Shown here: positions 15,022 through 21,980 of the stretch, one piece after another
Numbering within the stretch: the stretch's first letter is position 1
Layout: each line of letters starts with the position of its first letter
Source: JAOUEA01 sp035711865
GTDB lineage: Bacteria > Actinomycetota > UBA4738 > HRBIN12
DNA: 27,818 nucleotides
Assembly: GCA_035711865.1 (NCBI GenBank)
Contig: DASTBT010000005.1
Coordinates: 1-27,818, forward strand
Reading direction: 5' to 3'
Translations under genes and position numbers: made by a program
Notes under the pieces: generated by a model
What the model was told of the DNA's origin: nothing
Databases searched by the model: none
What the model saw: only the letters and a program-made list of their open reading frames with translations

Positions 15022-15635
15022 GCAGCGGCGAGTTGAAGCGGGCCAAGCGCGATGTGCGTCGCCGGGTGCTGGCCGCACGCGACGCCCTGCCCCCGAACGA
15101 GCGCGAGCGCCGCGGGCTCGAGATCGTCCGGCGGTTCCTCGCCGTGCCGGAGGTGACCACGGCGCGCGTCGTTCTCGCGTTCTGGTCGTTCGGATCCGAG
15201 GTGTCCACCGAACCGCTGATCGCGGAGCTGCACGGGCGGGGCACGCGGGTCGCGTTGCCGCGCATCGTTGATGGAGAGCTCGAGGCTCGCGAGTATCGGC
15301 CGGGTGATCCGATGACCGAGACGTCGTTCGGCGCCCTCGAGCCGGCCGAGGGCCGAGTGGTGGACCCGACCGAGCCCGACGTGGTCGCGGTGCCCGGCGT
15401 CGCCTTCGATCGCCAGTGCCGCAGGGTGGGCTACGGCGGGGGTTTCTACGATCGCTACCTGCTGCGGGTGCGGGCCCGAACGGTCCGGATCGGCGTCTGC
15501 TTCGGCGCGCAGCTGCTGCCCGTGGGAGCGATCCTGCCTTCGGGGCGCGTCGACGAGCGGGTCGACATCGTGGTCACGGAGTCGGCGACCCTTCGGTGCC
15601 CCGGGTCGCGCGACCACGCGACGAGCCCGACTTGA
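15018..15635 (+). CDS. 5-formyltetrahydrofolate cyclo-ligase
   Basis: The 205 residues match the MTHFS/YgfA family: N-terminal KRAKRDVRRRVLAARDAL with basic residues for ATP phosphate, VVLAFWSFGSEVSTEPLI, and the glycine-rich RVGYGGGFYDRYL (136-148). It uses ATP to turn 5-formyl-THF into 5,10-methenyl-THF, rescuing a stable inhibitory folate. The GTG overlaps the previous stop. Its TGA lies inside the inverted repeat and -35 of the next promoter (15632-15661). It closes the ArsA-like operon and opens the folate region. Confidence 0.92.
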   Translation: MSSGELKRAKRDVRRRVLAARDALPPNERERRGLEIVRRFLAVPEVTTARVVLAFWSFGSEVSTEPLIAELHGRGTRVALPRIVDGELEAREYRPGDPMTETSFGALEPAEGRVVDPTEPDVVAVPGVAFDRQCRRVGYGGGFYDRYLLRVRARTVRIGVCFGAQLLPVGAILPSGRVDERVDIVVTESATLRCPGSRDHATSPT

Positions 15636-15661
15636 ACAACCGTTCAAACCTCTGGTAGAAC
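15632..15661 (+). promoter_or_regulatory. Promoter with palindromic operator for the GcvT-like pair
   Basis: TTGAAC (15632-15637) and TAGAAC (15656-15661) are spaced by 18 bases, a plausible vegetative promoter. TTGAAC is also the left arm of a perfect inverted repeat with GTTCAA (15642-15647) around a 4-base centre. A repressor dimer bound there would cover the -35. The likely control is repression relieved by a metabolite of the pathway; the regulator is not in the window. Confidence 0.55.
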
Positions 15662-15674
15662 GCGTCCACGGACG

Positions 15675-15705
15675 GGTGGTCGGCCTCGGATGAGTCTCCG
15701 CCACC
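15675..15705 (+). other. Leader hairpin upstream of the first GcvT-like gene
   Basis: GGTGG (15675-15679) pairs with CCACC (15701-15705), extended inside by CGG/CCG across one bulged T, or alternatively by CGGA/TCCG. It lies in the 5' leader 19 bases before the GTG start. I see no known riboswitch consensus. It may stabilise the leader or be chance. Confidence 0.3.
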
Positions 15706-15724
15706 ATCGAGCGAAGGGTGAAGG

Positions 15725-16828
15725 GTGAGCTCAAGCAGGCAGACCGCGTTCCACGAGATCACGTCGGCGAGCGCGGCCGGCTTCATGGAGGAGGCCGGCT
15801 GGCTCTGGGTCACGAACTACGGCGACGTGGAGGCGGAGTATCGAGCCGTGCGCGAGGGCGTGGGCATGTGGGATCTCTCGCCGCTGAACAAGTGGGAGTT
15901 CCGGGGGCCCGAGGCGCTCGAGGCCGCCCAGCGCGTCCACACGAACGACATCGTCGGCATGCGCGACGGCCAGGTCCGGTACGGGGCGTTCGTCGACGAG
16001 GCCGGGCTCGTCGTCGACGACGGCACCGTCTTCCGCCACTCCGCCTCGCATCTGTGGGTCTGCACGAACGGGAACGAGCGTGCGGAGTACTTCACCGAGG
16101 CCACGAAGGGTCTCGACGTGCAGATCGAGTACATCGCCCCGGAACTGCCGAGCCTGCAGATCCAGGGCCCGAAGAGCCGGGACCTCGTTCGGTCCATCCT
16201 CACGGATGCCGACGTCGACGAGCTTCGATACTTCACGTTCTTCCCGCAACCGGTGACGATCGGGGGAGCGCCGGTCTGGCTCTCTCGCACGGGGTTCTCG
16301 GGAGAGTTGGGCTACGAGGTGTTCCTGCGGCCCGAGCACGCAACGGCGGTCTGGGGTGTCGTCGAGGGTGCCGGGGCCACGCCGTACGGGGTGGACATCA
16401 TCGAGCCGGTGCGGGTCGAGACCGGCATGATCGTGACCGACTACGACTACGAGCCGCACCGACGGACCCCGTACGACCTCGGGCTCGACCGGCTCGTGGC
16501 GCTCGAAGGCGAGGGCGAGTTCATGGGCAAGGACCAGTTGCGCGCCGTCGCCGCCGACCCACCGAACCGATTCGTGACGATACGGCTGGAGGGCGAGACG
16601 CTGCCCGAGTACGGAGCGGGGGTGACCGTCGCAGGGGCCGATGCCGGCGTGCTGACCAGCCCTGCGACGAGCCCGACGTTCGGAGCGATCGGGCTCGCGA
16701 TCGTGCGAACCGATGCGGCGACGATCGGTACTCCGGTCGAGGTCGCGATGCCCGACGGCACCACGATGGGCGGCACGGTCGACGTGCTCGCCGTCTACGA
16801 CCCGAAGAAGGAACGTCCCCGGGCATGA
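15725..16828 (+). CDS. GcvT/DmdA-like tetrahydrofolate-dependent methyltransferase, copy 1
   Basis: The 367 residues cover the whole GcvT fold. The folate-site acidic pair is at D98-D99 (GLVVDDGTVF), LQIQGPKSRDLV (145-156) follows, the RTGFSGELGYEV motif lies at 188-199, and a C-terminal barrel ends DPKKERPRA. The family includes the glycine-cleavage T protein, dimethylglycine and sarcosine enzymes, DMSP demethylase DmdA and aryl-O-demethylase LigM. No gcvH or gcvP is present and the central loop (DYDYEPHRRTPYDLGLDRLV) differs from true T protein, so a demethylase role is more likely. The substrate is unknown. The GTG start follows AGGG by 6 bases. It is first in a unit with copy 2. Confidence 0.8.
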   Translation: MSSSRQTAFHEITSASAAGFMEEAGWLWVTNYGDVEAEYRAVREGVGMWDLSPLNKWEFRGPEALEAAQRVHTNDIVGMRDGQVRYGAFVDEAGLVVDDGTVFRHSASHLWVCTNGNERAEYFTEATKGLDVQIEYIAPELPSLQIQGPKSRDLVRSILTDADVDELRYFTFFPQPVTIGGAPVWLSRTGFSGELGYEVFLRPEHATAVWGVVEGAGATPYGVDIIEPVRVETGMIVTDYDYEPHRRTPYDLGLDRLVALEGEGEFMGKDQLRAVAADPPNRFVTIRLEGETLPEYGAGVTVAGADAGVLTSPATSPTFGAIGLAIVRTDAATIGTPVEVAMPDGTTMGGTVDVLAVYDPKKERPRA

Positions 16829-16878
16829 TGCGCAGCTTCCGGGGATCCGAGGACGACGAGAGGAGACGGGACGCATGA
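16825..16878 (+). other. 17-codon linker ORF between the two GcvT-like genes
   Basis: An ATG at 16825 overlaps the stop of copy 1 (ATGA), reads MMRSFRGSEDDERRRDA, and its TGA overlaps the ATG of copy 2 (ATGA). It also contains the AGGAGA ribosome-binding site of copy 2. It may pass ribosomes from one gene to the next. The peptide itself may have no function, and the overlaps could be chance. Confidence 0.3.
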
Positions 16879-17969
16879 GCGAGGACAAGCGTTCACCGCT
16901 GCACGAATGGCACATGGAGCAGAACGCGGAGGTCATCTGGGAGGACGGCTACCCCTGGGCGATGCACGAGGGCGGCGACCCGATGGCCGAGTACGAGGCG
17001 GTTCGCACCGGCACCGGCATCTGGGACCTCTACTCGACATGCAAGTACGAGGTGACCGGTCCCGATGCCGCCCGGCTGATCCAACGCCGCTTCACGAACT
17101 CGCTCGAGGGCATGCGCGACGGCTCGGTGCGATACGGCGCGTTCGTGAACGCCGACGGCCTGATGATCGACGACGGGAACGTCTACAAGCTCGCCGACGA
17201 CCACTTCCTGGTGATGATCAACTCGCCCGGGATCGAGGGCTGGTTCCGCGAGACGGCCGGCGGCCTCGACGCGGCCATCGATCACAAGACCGACGACTAC
17301 GCGATGATCGCGGTCCAGGGTCCCACAGCGCAGGCCACGCTGCAGCCCCTGACCGGCCGCGACCTCGCGGAGCTGGGGTACTTCCGGTTCTGGCCGGAGA
17401 AGACGACCGTGGCCGGAGCCGAGGCGTGGGTGCTGCGCACCGGGTTCAGCGGTGAGAAGGGGTACGAAATCGTGCTGGCCCCGGATGACGCACGGCGCGT
17501 GTGGGACGCGTTGATCGATGCGGGTGCCACGCCCTTCGGCTTGACGGCGATCGACCTCGCTCGGACGGAGGTCGGCCTGATCATCATCGCCGTCGACTAC
17601 CAACCGGGCGAGATCTCGCCTTGGGACCTGTCGATGGACCGGTTCATCAAGACCGACACGGAGGTCGTGGCTGCGGCCGCGCTCGCCGAGCGCGGCGCGA
17701 ACCCGCCGAAGCGGTTCAAGACGCTGAAGATCGAGGGCGACGTTGCCCCCGACTACGGCGCGGCGGTGACGAAGGACGGCCGCGAGATCGGCGTCGTGAC
17801 GTCGCCCGCCTCCTCGCCCAGGCTCGGCACGATCGGGCTCGCGATCCTCGACGCCGAGGCAGCGAACGACGGCGAGAAGGTGGAGGTTGCGGTGGAGGAC
17901 GGTACCGCTTCGGCCACGGTCGAGGCGTTGTCGTTGCTCGATCCGAAGAAGGAGCGCCCCCGCGCATAG
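16875..17969 (+). CDS. GcvT/DmdA-like tetrahydrofolate-dependent methyltransferase, copy 2
   Basis: The 364 residues are colinear with copy 1 and clearly paralogous: D99-D100 in GLMIDDGNVY, IAVQGPTAQATL, RTGFSGEKGYEIV at 188-200, and the same DPKKERPRA tail. The N-terminus is more hydrophilic (LHEWHMEQNAEVIWEDGYPW). Overall identity to copy 1 is moderate, so the duplication is old and the copies probably have separate jobs or form a heteromer. The folate aspartates are kept in both, so neither looks dead. ATG 16875 follows AGGAGA by about 9 bases. A hairpin then separates it from ftcD, which has its own -10. Confidence 0.8.
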   Translation: MSEDKRSPLHEWHMEQNAEVIWEDGYPWAMHEGGDPMAEYEAVRTGTGIWDLYSTCKYEVTGPDAARLIQRRFTNSLEGMRDGSVRYGAFVNADGLMIDDGNVYKLADDHFLVMINSPGIEGWFRETAGGLDAAIDHKTDDYAMIAVQGPTAQATLQPLTGRDLAELGYFRFWPEKTTVAGAEAWVLRTGFSGEKGYEIVLAPDDARRVWDALIDAGATPFGLTAIDLARTEVGLIIIAVDYQPGEISPWDLSMDRFIKTDTEVVAAAALAERGANPPKRFKTLKIEGDVAPDYGAAVTKDGREIGVVTSPASSPRLGTIGLAILDAEAANDGEKVEVAVEDGTASATVEALSLLDPKKERPRA

Positions 17970-17996
17970 CTCGTCGCCGGTATCACCGGAACCCGG

Positions 17997-18015
17997 GGCG
18001 GGGACGGATCCCGCC
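17997..18015 (+). terminator. Candidate terminator after the GcvT-like pair
   Basis: GGCGGG and CCCGCC form a perfect 6-bp stem with a 7-base loop; just upstream CCGGT-ATC-ACCGG (17977-17989) is a second small hairpin. There is no T-tract, as is common in high-GC actinobacteria. The ftcD -10 box follows 7 bases later. Confidence 0.4.
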
Positions 18016-18022
18016 TCGTGCC

Positions 18023-18028
18023 TATGCT
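18023..18028 (+). promoter_or_regulatory. -10 box for a leaderless ftcD transcript
   Basis: TATGCT ends 6 bases before ATG 18035, giving ftcD-fchA a promoter separate from the GcvT-like pair. Confidence 0.5.
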
Positions 18029-18034
18029 GGACCG

Positions 18035-18967
18035 ATGCCCGATGAGCTCTACGGCGTGGTCCCCAACTTCAGCGAAGGGCGGCGCACCGACGTGATCGAC
18101 GCCATCGTCGATGCGTTGCATGTGCCCGGTGCTCGTGTCGTCTTCGCCGAGGCCGACCCCGACCACAACCGGCTCGACACCACCGTGCTCGGCGATGCCG
18201 AGGCCGTCCGGGCCAGCGCGATGGCCGGGGCCGAGACCGCCGTGCGGCTGATCGACATGTACGAGCATCGCGGCGGCCATCCACGCATGGGGGCGGCCGA
18301 TGTGATCCCGTTCATGCCTCTGCGGGGCGCCTCGATGCAGGCGTGCGTCGTGCTAGCGCGAACGTTCGGGCGAGAGCTGGCCGAGCGGCTCGGGGTTCCG
18401 GTGTACCTCTACGATCGGGCCGCGATGGTGCAGGAGCGGTCGTCGCTGGCGGCCGTGCGGCGGGGCCAGTTCGAGGGGCTGCGAGCGGCGGTGGCTTCGG
18501 GGGAGCGGCTGCCGGACTTCGGTCCGCACGAGATCGGGCGTGCGGGAGCGACGGCGGTCGGCGCCCGGAAGCCGCTGATCGCGTTCAACGTGTACCTCGA
18601 CGGCCGCGACGAACCCGCGGCGAAGACGATCGCGAGGGCGGTGCGCGAGTCGGACGGGGGACTGCGGTCGGTGAGGGCGATCGGCTTCGCCGCGCCCGAT
18701 CGCGGGGGCATCGTGACCGTCTCGATGAACCTCGTGGACCACGAGGTCACCGGCCTGAGGAGGGCGTTCGACGAGGTCGCCCGTCTGGCGGGGGAGCACG
18801 GCATGTCCGTGACCGATTCAGAGATCGTGGGGCTCGTGCCCGCGTCGGCCATCGGAGACGACGACCCCGGGCATCTGCGCATCGTCGGATTCGACCCCGA
18901 TCGCCAGGTGCTGGAGCGTCTCATGGACCACGACGGCAGCGAGGGGAGCGAGGGGAGCCAGCGATGA
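18035..18967 (+). CDS. ftcD: Glutamate formimidoyltransferase
   Basis: The 310 residues match the transferase part of formiminotransferase-cyclodeaminase: VVPNFSEGR (8-16), DPDHNRLDTT (41-50), and H82 in EHRGGHPRMGAADVIPF, which corresponds to the catalytic histidine of the porcine enzyme. It moves the formimino group of N-formimino-glutamate, from histidine breakdown, to THF. The cyclodeaminase part is a separate gene that overlaps this stop by 4 bases, the usual split arrangement in bacteria. No hutH, hutU or hutI lies in the window, so the histidine link is inferred. Confidence 0.92.
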   Translation: MPDELYGVVPNFSEGRRTDVIDAIVDALHVPGARVVFAEADPDHNRLDTTVLGDAEAVRASAMAGAETAVRLIDMYEHRGGHPRMGAADVIPFMPLRGASMQACVVLARTFGRELAERLGVPVYLYDRAAMVQERSSLAAVRRGQFEGLRAAVASGERLPDFGPHEIGRAGATAVGARKPLIAFNVYLDGRDEPAAKTIARAVRESDGGLRSVRAIGFAAPDRGGIVTVSMNLVDHEVTGLRRAFDEVARLAGEHGMSVTDSEIVGLVPASAIGDDDPGHLRIVGFDPDRQVLERLMDHDGSEGSEGSQR

Positions 18968-19605
18968 GCGAGGGACGCTTCGCAACGATGACGGTCGACG
19001 CCTTCCTGCACGGGATGGGTTCGAAGGATCCGACTCCGGGGGGCGGGGCCGCCGCCGCCGCCGCCGGGGCGATCGGTGCCGCGCTGATCTCGATGGTCGG
19101 GCGCCTCACTCAGGGCAGACGGGGGTTCGAGGATCTCGAGGAACGTATGGGTGCGATGGTGCGGCGAGCCGACGAGGCCCGCACCGAGTTCCTCGCTCTC
19201 GGCGACCGGGACGCCGAGGCGTTCGAAGCGGTGATGACGGCCTTCCGGCTGCCGAAGGAGACCGACGTCGAGCGGGCGGAGCGAGCCGCAGCGATCCAAC
19301 GGGGGCTCGAGGGCGCCGCCGGGGTGCCGCTCGAGATCGCCCGCCGAGCCGTGGACCTGATGGAGCTCGCCGAAGACGCCACGGCGATGGGCAACCCCAA
19401 CGCGTCGAGCGACGGCATGACCGCGGCGGGCATGTTGTTCGCCTCGGTGCTGGGGGCGAAGGCGAACGTGGAGATCAACGCCACGTCGCTCGAGGACGGG
19501 ACGCGACGCGACGCCTTGCTCGACGAGGTCGCCGGCATCAGATCGCGGGCCGGCCTGCTGCTCGAGCAATGCCGCGAGGCGTTCGGGCTCCGGCTGACCG
19601 GATAG
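18964..19605 (+). CDS. fchA: Formiminotetrahydrofolate cyclodeaminase
   Basis: The 213 residues are an all-helical cyclodeaminase of the FtcD C-terminal/FchA family. The signature KDPTPGGGAAAAAAGAIGAA (21-40) includes D22, the catalytic aspartate position, and later GNPNASSDGMTAAGML (a folate-site segment) is conserved. It converts 5-formimino-THF to 5,10-methenyl-THF and ammonia; some family members act instead as methenyl-THF cyclohydrolases. The ATG overlaps the ftcD stop (ATGA), so product hand-over between partners is likely. Confidence 0.92.
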   Translation: MSEGRFATMTVDAFLHGMGSKDPTPGGGAAAAAAGAIGAALISMVGRLTQGRRGFEDLEERMGAMVRRADEARTEFLALGDRDAEAFEAVMTAFRLPKETDVERAERAAAIQRGLEGAAGVPLEIARRAVDLMELAEDATAMGNPNASSDGMTAAGMLFASVLGAKANVEINATSLEDGTRRDALLDEVAGIRSRAGLLLEQCREAFGLRLTG

Positions 19606-19671
19606 TGCCGAGACCCACCGATGACATCGCTCGGTCGTGTCCGAGCGCTGGTGCCCGGCCGGCGGTCAGCG

Positions 19672-19677
19672 TAGTGT
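19672..19677 (+). promoter_or_regulatory. -10 box for a leaderless VOC gene transcript
   Basis: TAGTGT ends 6 bases before GTG 19684. Confidence 0.45.
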
Positions 19678-19683
19678 CGCGTC

Positions 19684-20094
19684 GTGCGTATCGACGCCAT
19701 CGTCTTCGATTGCGAGGACGCCGCGCCGCTCGCGCGGTTCTGGGCGGTCGCGCTCGGCTGGCGCGTGGCCGCCTACGATGTCACCGAGATCGAACGACTC
19801 GCGGCCAAGGGCATCGAGGACCCGGAAGACGATCCGAGCGTCATGGTCGAGCCGCCCGACGAGGAGCCGCCGGGTCTGCCGGTGTTGTTCTTCACCGAGG
19901 TGCCCGAACCCAAGTCGGGGAAGAACCGCGTGCACATCGACGTGGTGGCGGAGGAGACCGTCGACGACGAGGTGATCAGGCTCGAGGGCCTCGGCGCCAC
20001 GCTGCGCAACTGGGCGGAGGAAGAGGGCAACGTCTGGGCCGTGATGCTCGATCCGGAGGGCAATGAGTTCTGCGTGATGCCTCCGGAAGCGTGA
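19684..20094 (+). CDS. VOC (glyoxalase-like) superfamily protein
   Basis: The 136 residues fit the two-module VOC fold: IDAIVFDCEDAAPLARFWAVALGW at the start, VLFFTEVPEPKSGKNRVHIDVVA in the middle, and LGATLRNWAEEEGNVWAVMLDPEGNEFCVM at the end, a typical glyoxalase-6 type pattern. H128-like metal positions are suggested by NRVHIDV and by the glutamate in GNEFCVM. The family covers dioxygenases, isomerases and resistance proteins, so the reaction is unknown. It has its own -10 box and is convergent with fhs. Confidence 0.75.
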   Translation: MRIDAIVFDCEDAAPLARFWAVALGWRVAAYDVTEIERLAAKGIEDPEDDPSVMVEPPDEEPPGLPVLFFTEVPEPKSGKNRVHIDVVAEETVDDEVIRLEGLGATLRNWAEEEGNVWAVMLDPEGNEFCVMPPEA

Positions 20095-20106
20095 TGATCA
20101 TCGACG

Positions 20107-20119
20107 CACGATCGTCGTG
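20107..20119. terminator. Small hairpin between convergent VOC and fhs genes
   Basis: CACGA-TCG-TCGTG forms a 5-bp stem; an alternative CGACG/CGTCG pairing overlaps it. It lies in the 52-base convergent gap and could serve both directions. There is no T-tract. Confidence 0.25.
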
Positions 20120-20146
20120 ACGTCGGTCGATCGGCAGCCCGCGACC

Positions 20147-21817
20147 TCAGAACAGCCCGATCGTGCGGCCCCGATCGTCGACGTCGATGTCGTGGAACGC
20201 CGGGGTGCGACCGTAGCCGGGCATGCGCTGCATGTCGCCGCAGAGCGCGACGACGAACCCCGCGCCCGCGCTCGGTACCACGCCGCGTACCGGCAGGCGG
20301 AACCCCGCCGGCCGGTTGAGCATCAGCGGATCGTGGCTGAGCGAGAGGTGGGTCTTCGCCATGCACACGGGCACCTGCCCGAATCCGAGCTCGTCCATGC
20401 GAGCGATGTCCTTCTCCGCCTGCGGCAGGTAGTCGACGCCCTCGGCACCGTAGAGCCGGGTCGCGATCGCCTCGATCTGCACTCCGAGTCCCGAGCCCGC
20501 GGGCGTGAGGAAGTCGAACGAGTTCGGCCGCTCGCACGCCTCGACGACGGCCCGGGCGAGCTCGACGGCTCCGTCGCCGCCCTGGGCGAACCCGCGGTTC
20601 ACGACGACGGTCTCCGCGCCGGCCTCGGCCGCGAGCTCGCGGATCAGGTCGATCTCTGCCTCGGTGTCGCTCGGGAACTCGTTGATCGAGACGACGCACG
20701 GAAGCCCGTACTGCCCGACGATCTCGATGTGGGCTCGCAGGTTCTCGATCCCGCGGCGCAGGGAGTCGAGGTCCTCGGCGCCGAGGTCGGCGAACGGCTT
20801 CCCTCCGTGGGATTTCGTGGCCCGCACGGTGGTGACGAGCACGGCGGCGCTGGGGGTGAATCCGCCGAACCGGCAGACGATGTCGCAGAACTTCTGGAAG
20901 CCCAGGTCGCTCGCGAACCCCCCTTCGGTGACGACGTAGTCGGCGAGTTTCAGCGCAACGCGGTCGGCGATGATCGAGTTGTTGGCGTGGGCGATGTTTC
21001 CGAACGGACCGGCATGGATCAGTACCGGCTGTCCTTCGAGCGTCTGCACGAGGTTGGGCTTGAGCGCGTCCTTCATGATCACGGTCATCGCGCCCGCGAC
21101 CTTGAGGTCGTCGGCGGTGACGGGCTTCCCATCGCCGCTCGACGCGACCACGATGTCGCCGAGGCGTCGACGCAGGTCCGCCACGTCGGAGGCGAGCGCG
21201 AACACCGCCATGACCTCGGAAGCCGCGACGATCACGAAGGAGTTCTCCCTCGGGTAACCGTGAGCCTTGCCGCCGAGGCCGACCACCGTGTATCGGAGCT
21301 CACGGTCGTTCACGTCGAGCGTTCGCGGCCACGTGATCGTCGCCGGATCGATGCCGAGCTCGTTCCCGTGATAGACGCTGGCGTCGAGGGCCGCCGCGAG
21401 CAGGTTGTGCGCGGCCTGCACGGCGTGGAAGTCGCCGTTGAAGTGCAGGTTGATCGCTTCCATCGGCACGACCTGGGCGTAGCCTCCGCCGTTGCCGCCG
21501 CCCTTGATGCCGAAGACCGGACCCATGCTGGGCTCACGCAGGCACTGCATCACCTGCTTGCCGATCTTCCCCAGGCCCTGCGTGAGCGAGACGCTGGTCG
21601 TGGTCTTGCCCTCGCCCGCCTTCGTCGGCGTGATCGCGGTCGTGATGATCAGCTTGCCGTCGGGTCGGTCGGCCAGGCGGTCGAGGATCGAGAGGTCGAT
21701 CTTGGCGCGATGCTTGCCGAACTGCTCGAGCTCGTCCGGCTTCACACCGGCGGCCGCGGCGACGTCTGCGATCGGTCTGAGCTGAGCTTCCTGAGCGATC
21801 TCGAGTCCGGACTTCAT
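20147..21817 (-). CDS. fhs: Formate-tetrahydrofolate ligase
   Basis: The 556 residues have the usual length and motifs: P-loop TPTKAGEGKTTTSVSLTQGL (63-82), REPSMGPVFGIKGGGNGGG, the GGFASDLGFQKF segment and a C-terminal PGYGRTPAFHDIDVD tail. It interconverts formate, THF and ATP with 10-formyl-THF and ADP plus phosphate. With formate dehydrogenase nearby it could run in reverse, releasing formate and making ATP. The frame is open to 22120, but ATG 21817 begins at the conserved N-terminus, with GAAGGA upstream and a promoter at 21857-21886. Confidence 0.95.
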   Translation of the reverse strand: MKSGLEIAQEAQLRPIADVAAAAGVKPDELEQFGKHRAKIDLSILDRLADRPDGKLIITTAITPTKAGEGKTTTSVSLTQGLGKIGKQVMQCLREPSMGPVFGIKGGGNGGGYAQVVPMEAINLHFNGDFHAVQAAHNLLAAALDASVYHGNELGIDPATITWPRTLDVNDRELRYTVVGLGGKAHGYPRENSFVIVAASEVMAVFALASDVADLRRRLGDIVVASSGDGKPVTADDLKVAGAMTVIMKDALKPNLVQTLEGQPVLIHAGPFGNIAHANNSIIADRVALKLADYVVTEGGFASDLGFQKFCDIVCRFGGFTPSAAVLVTTVRATKSHGGKPFADLGAEDLDSLRRGIENLRAHIEIVGQYGLPCVVSINEFPSDTEAEIDLIRELAAEAGAETVVVNRGFAQGGDGAVELARAVVEACERPNSFDFLTPAGSGLGVQIEAIATRLYGAEGVDYLPQAEKDIARMDELGFGQVPVCMAKTHLSLSHDPLMLNRPAGFRLPVRGVVPSAGAGFVVALCGDMQRMPGYGRTPAFHDIDVDDRGRTIGLF

Positions 21818-21856
21818 CGTGCCGACTGTCCTTCCGTGAACGCGAACGGCTCCCGG

Positions 21857-21886
21857 ACGATACGACCACCGGTCGCACGGGTCCAA
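21857..21886 (-). promoter_or_regulatory. Promoter of fhs
   Basis: On the minus strand TTGGAC (21881-21886) and TATCGT (21857-21862) are 18 bases apart, about 40 bases before the fhs ATG. Unlike many neighbours, fhs has a leader with a ribosome-binding site. Confidence 0.55.
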
Positions 21887-21980
21887 ACCGAGGGTGCGCA
21901 CGCCGCGACCTCCGGTCATGGGAGTCACGGCGCGGACCTGACGTGTTGAATGGGGGCCACGCCGACCGAGGGACCAGCGC

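Noticed and set aside
15662..15724. Glycine or THF riboswitch in the GcvT-like leader
   Set aside because: The leader is only about 60 bases with one simple hairpin and no consensus core I know.
15725..17969. True glycine cleavage T protein
   Set aside because: No gcvH or gcvP is present, there are two copies, and the central loop differs from T protein.
20117..21949. 610-codon plus-strand ORF
   Set aside because: It is the antisense shadow of fhs, with no recognisable domain.
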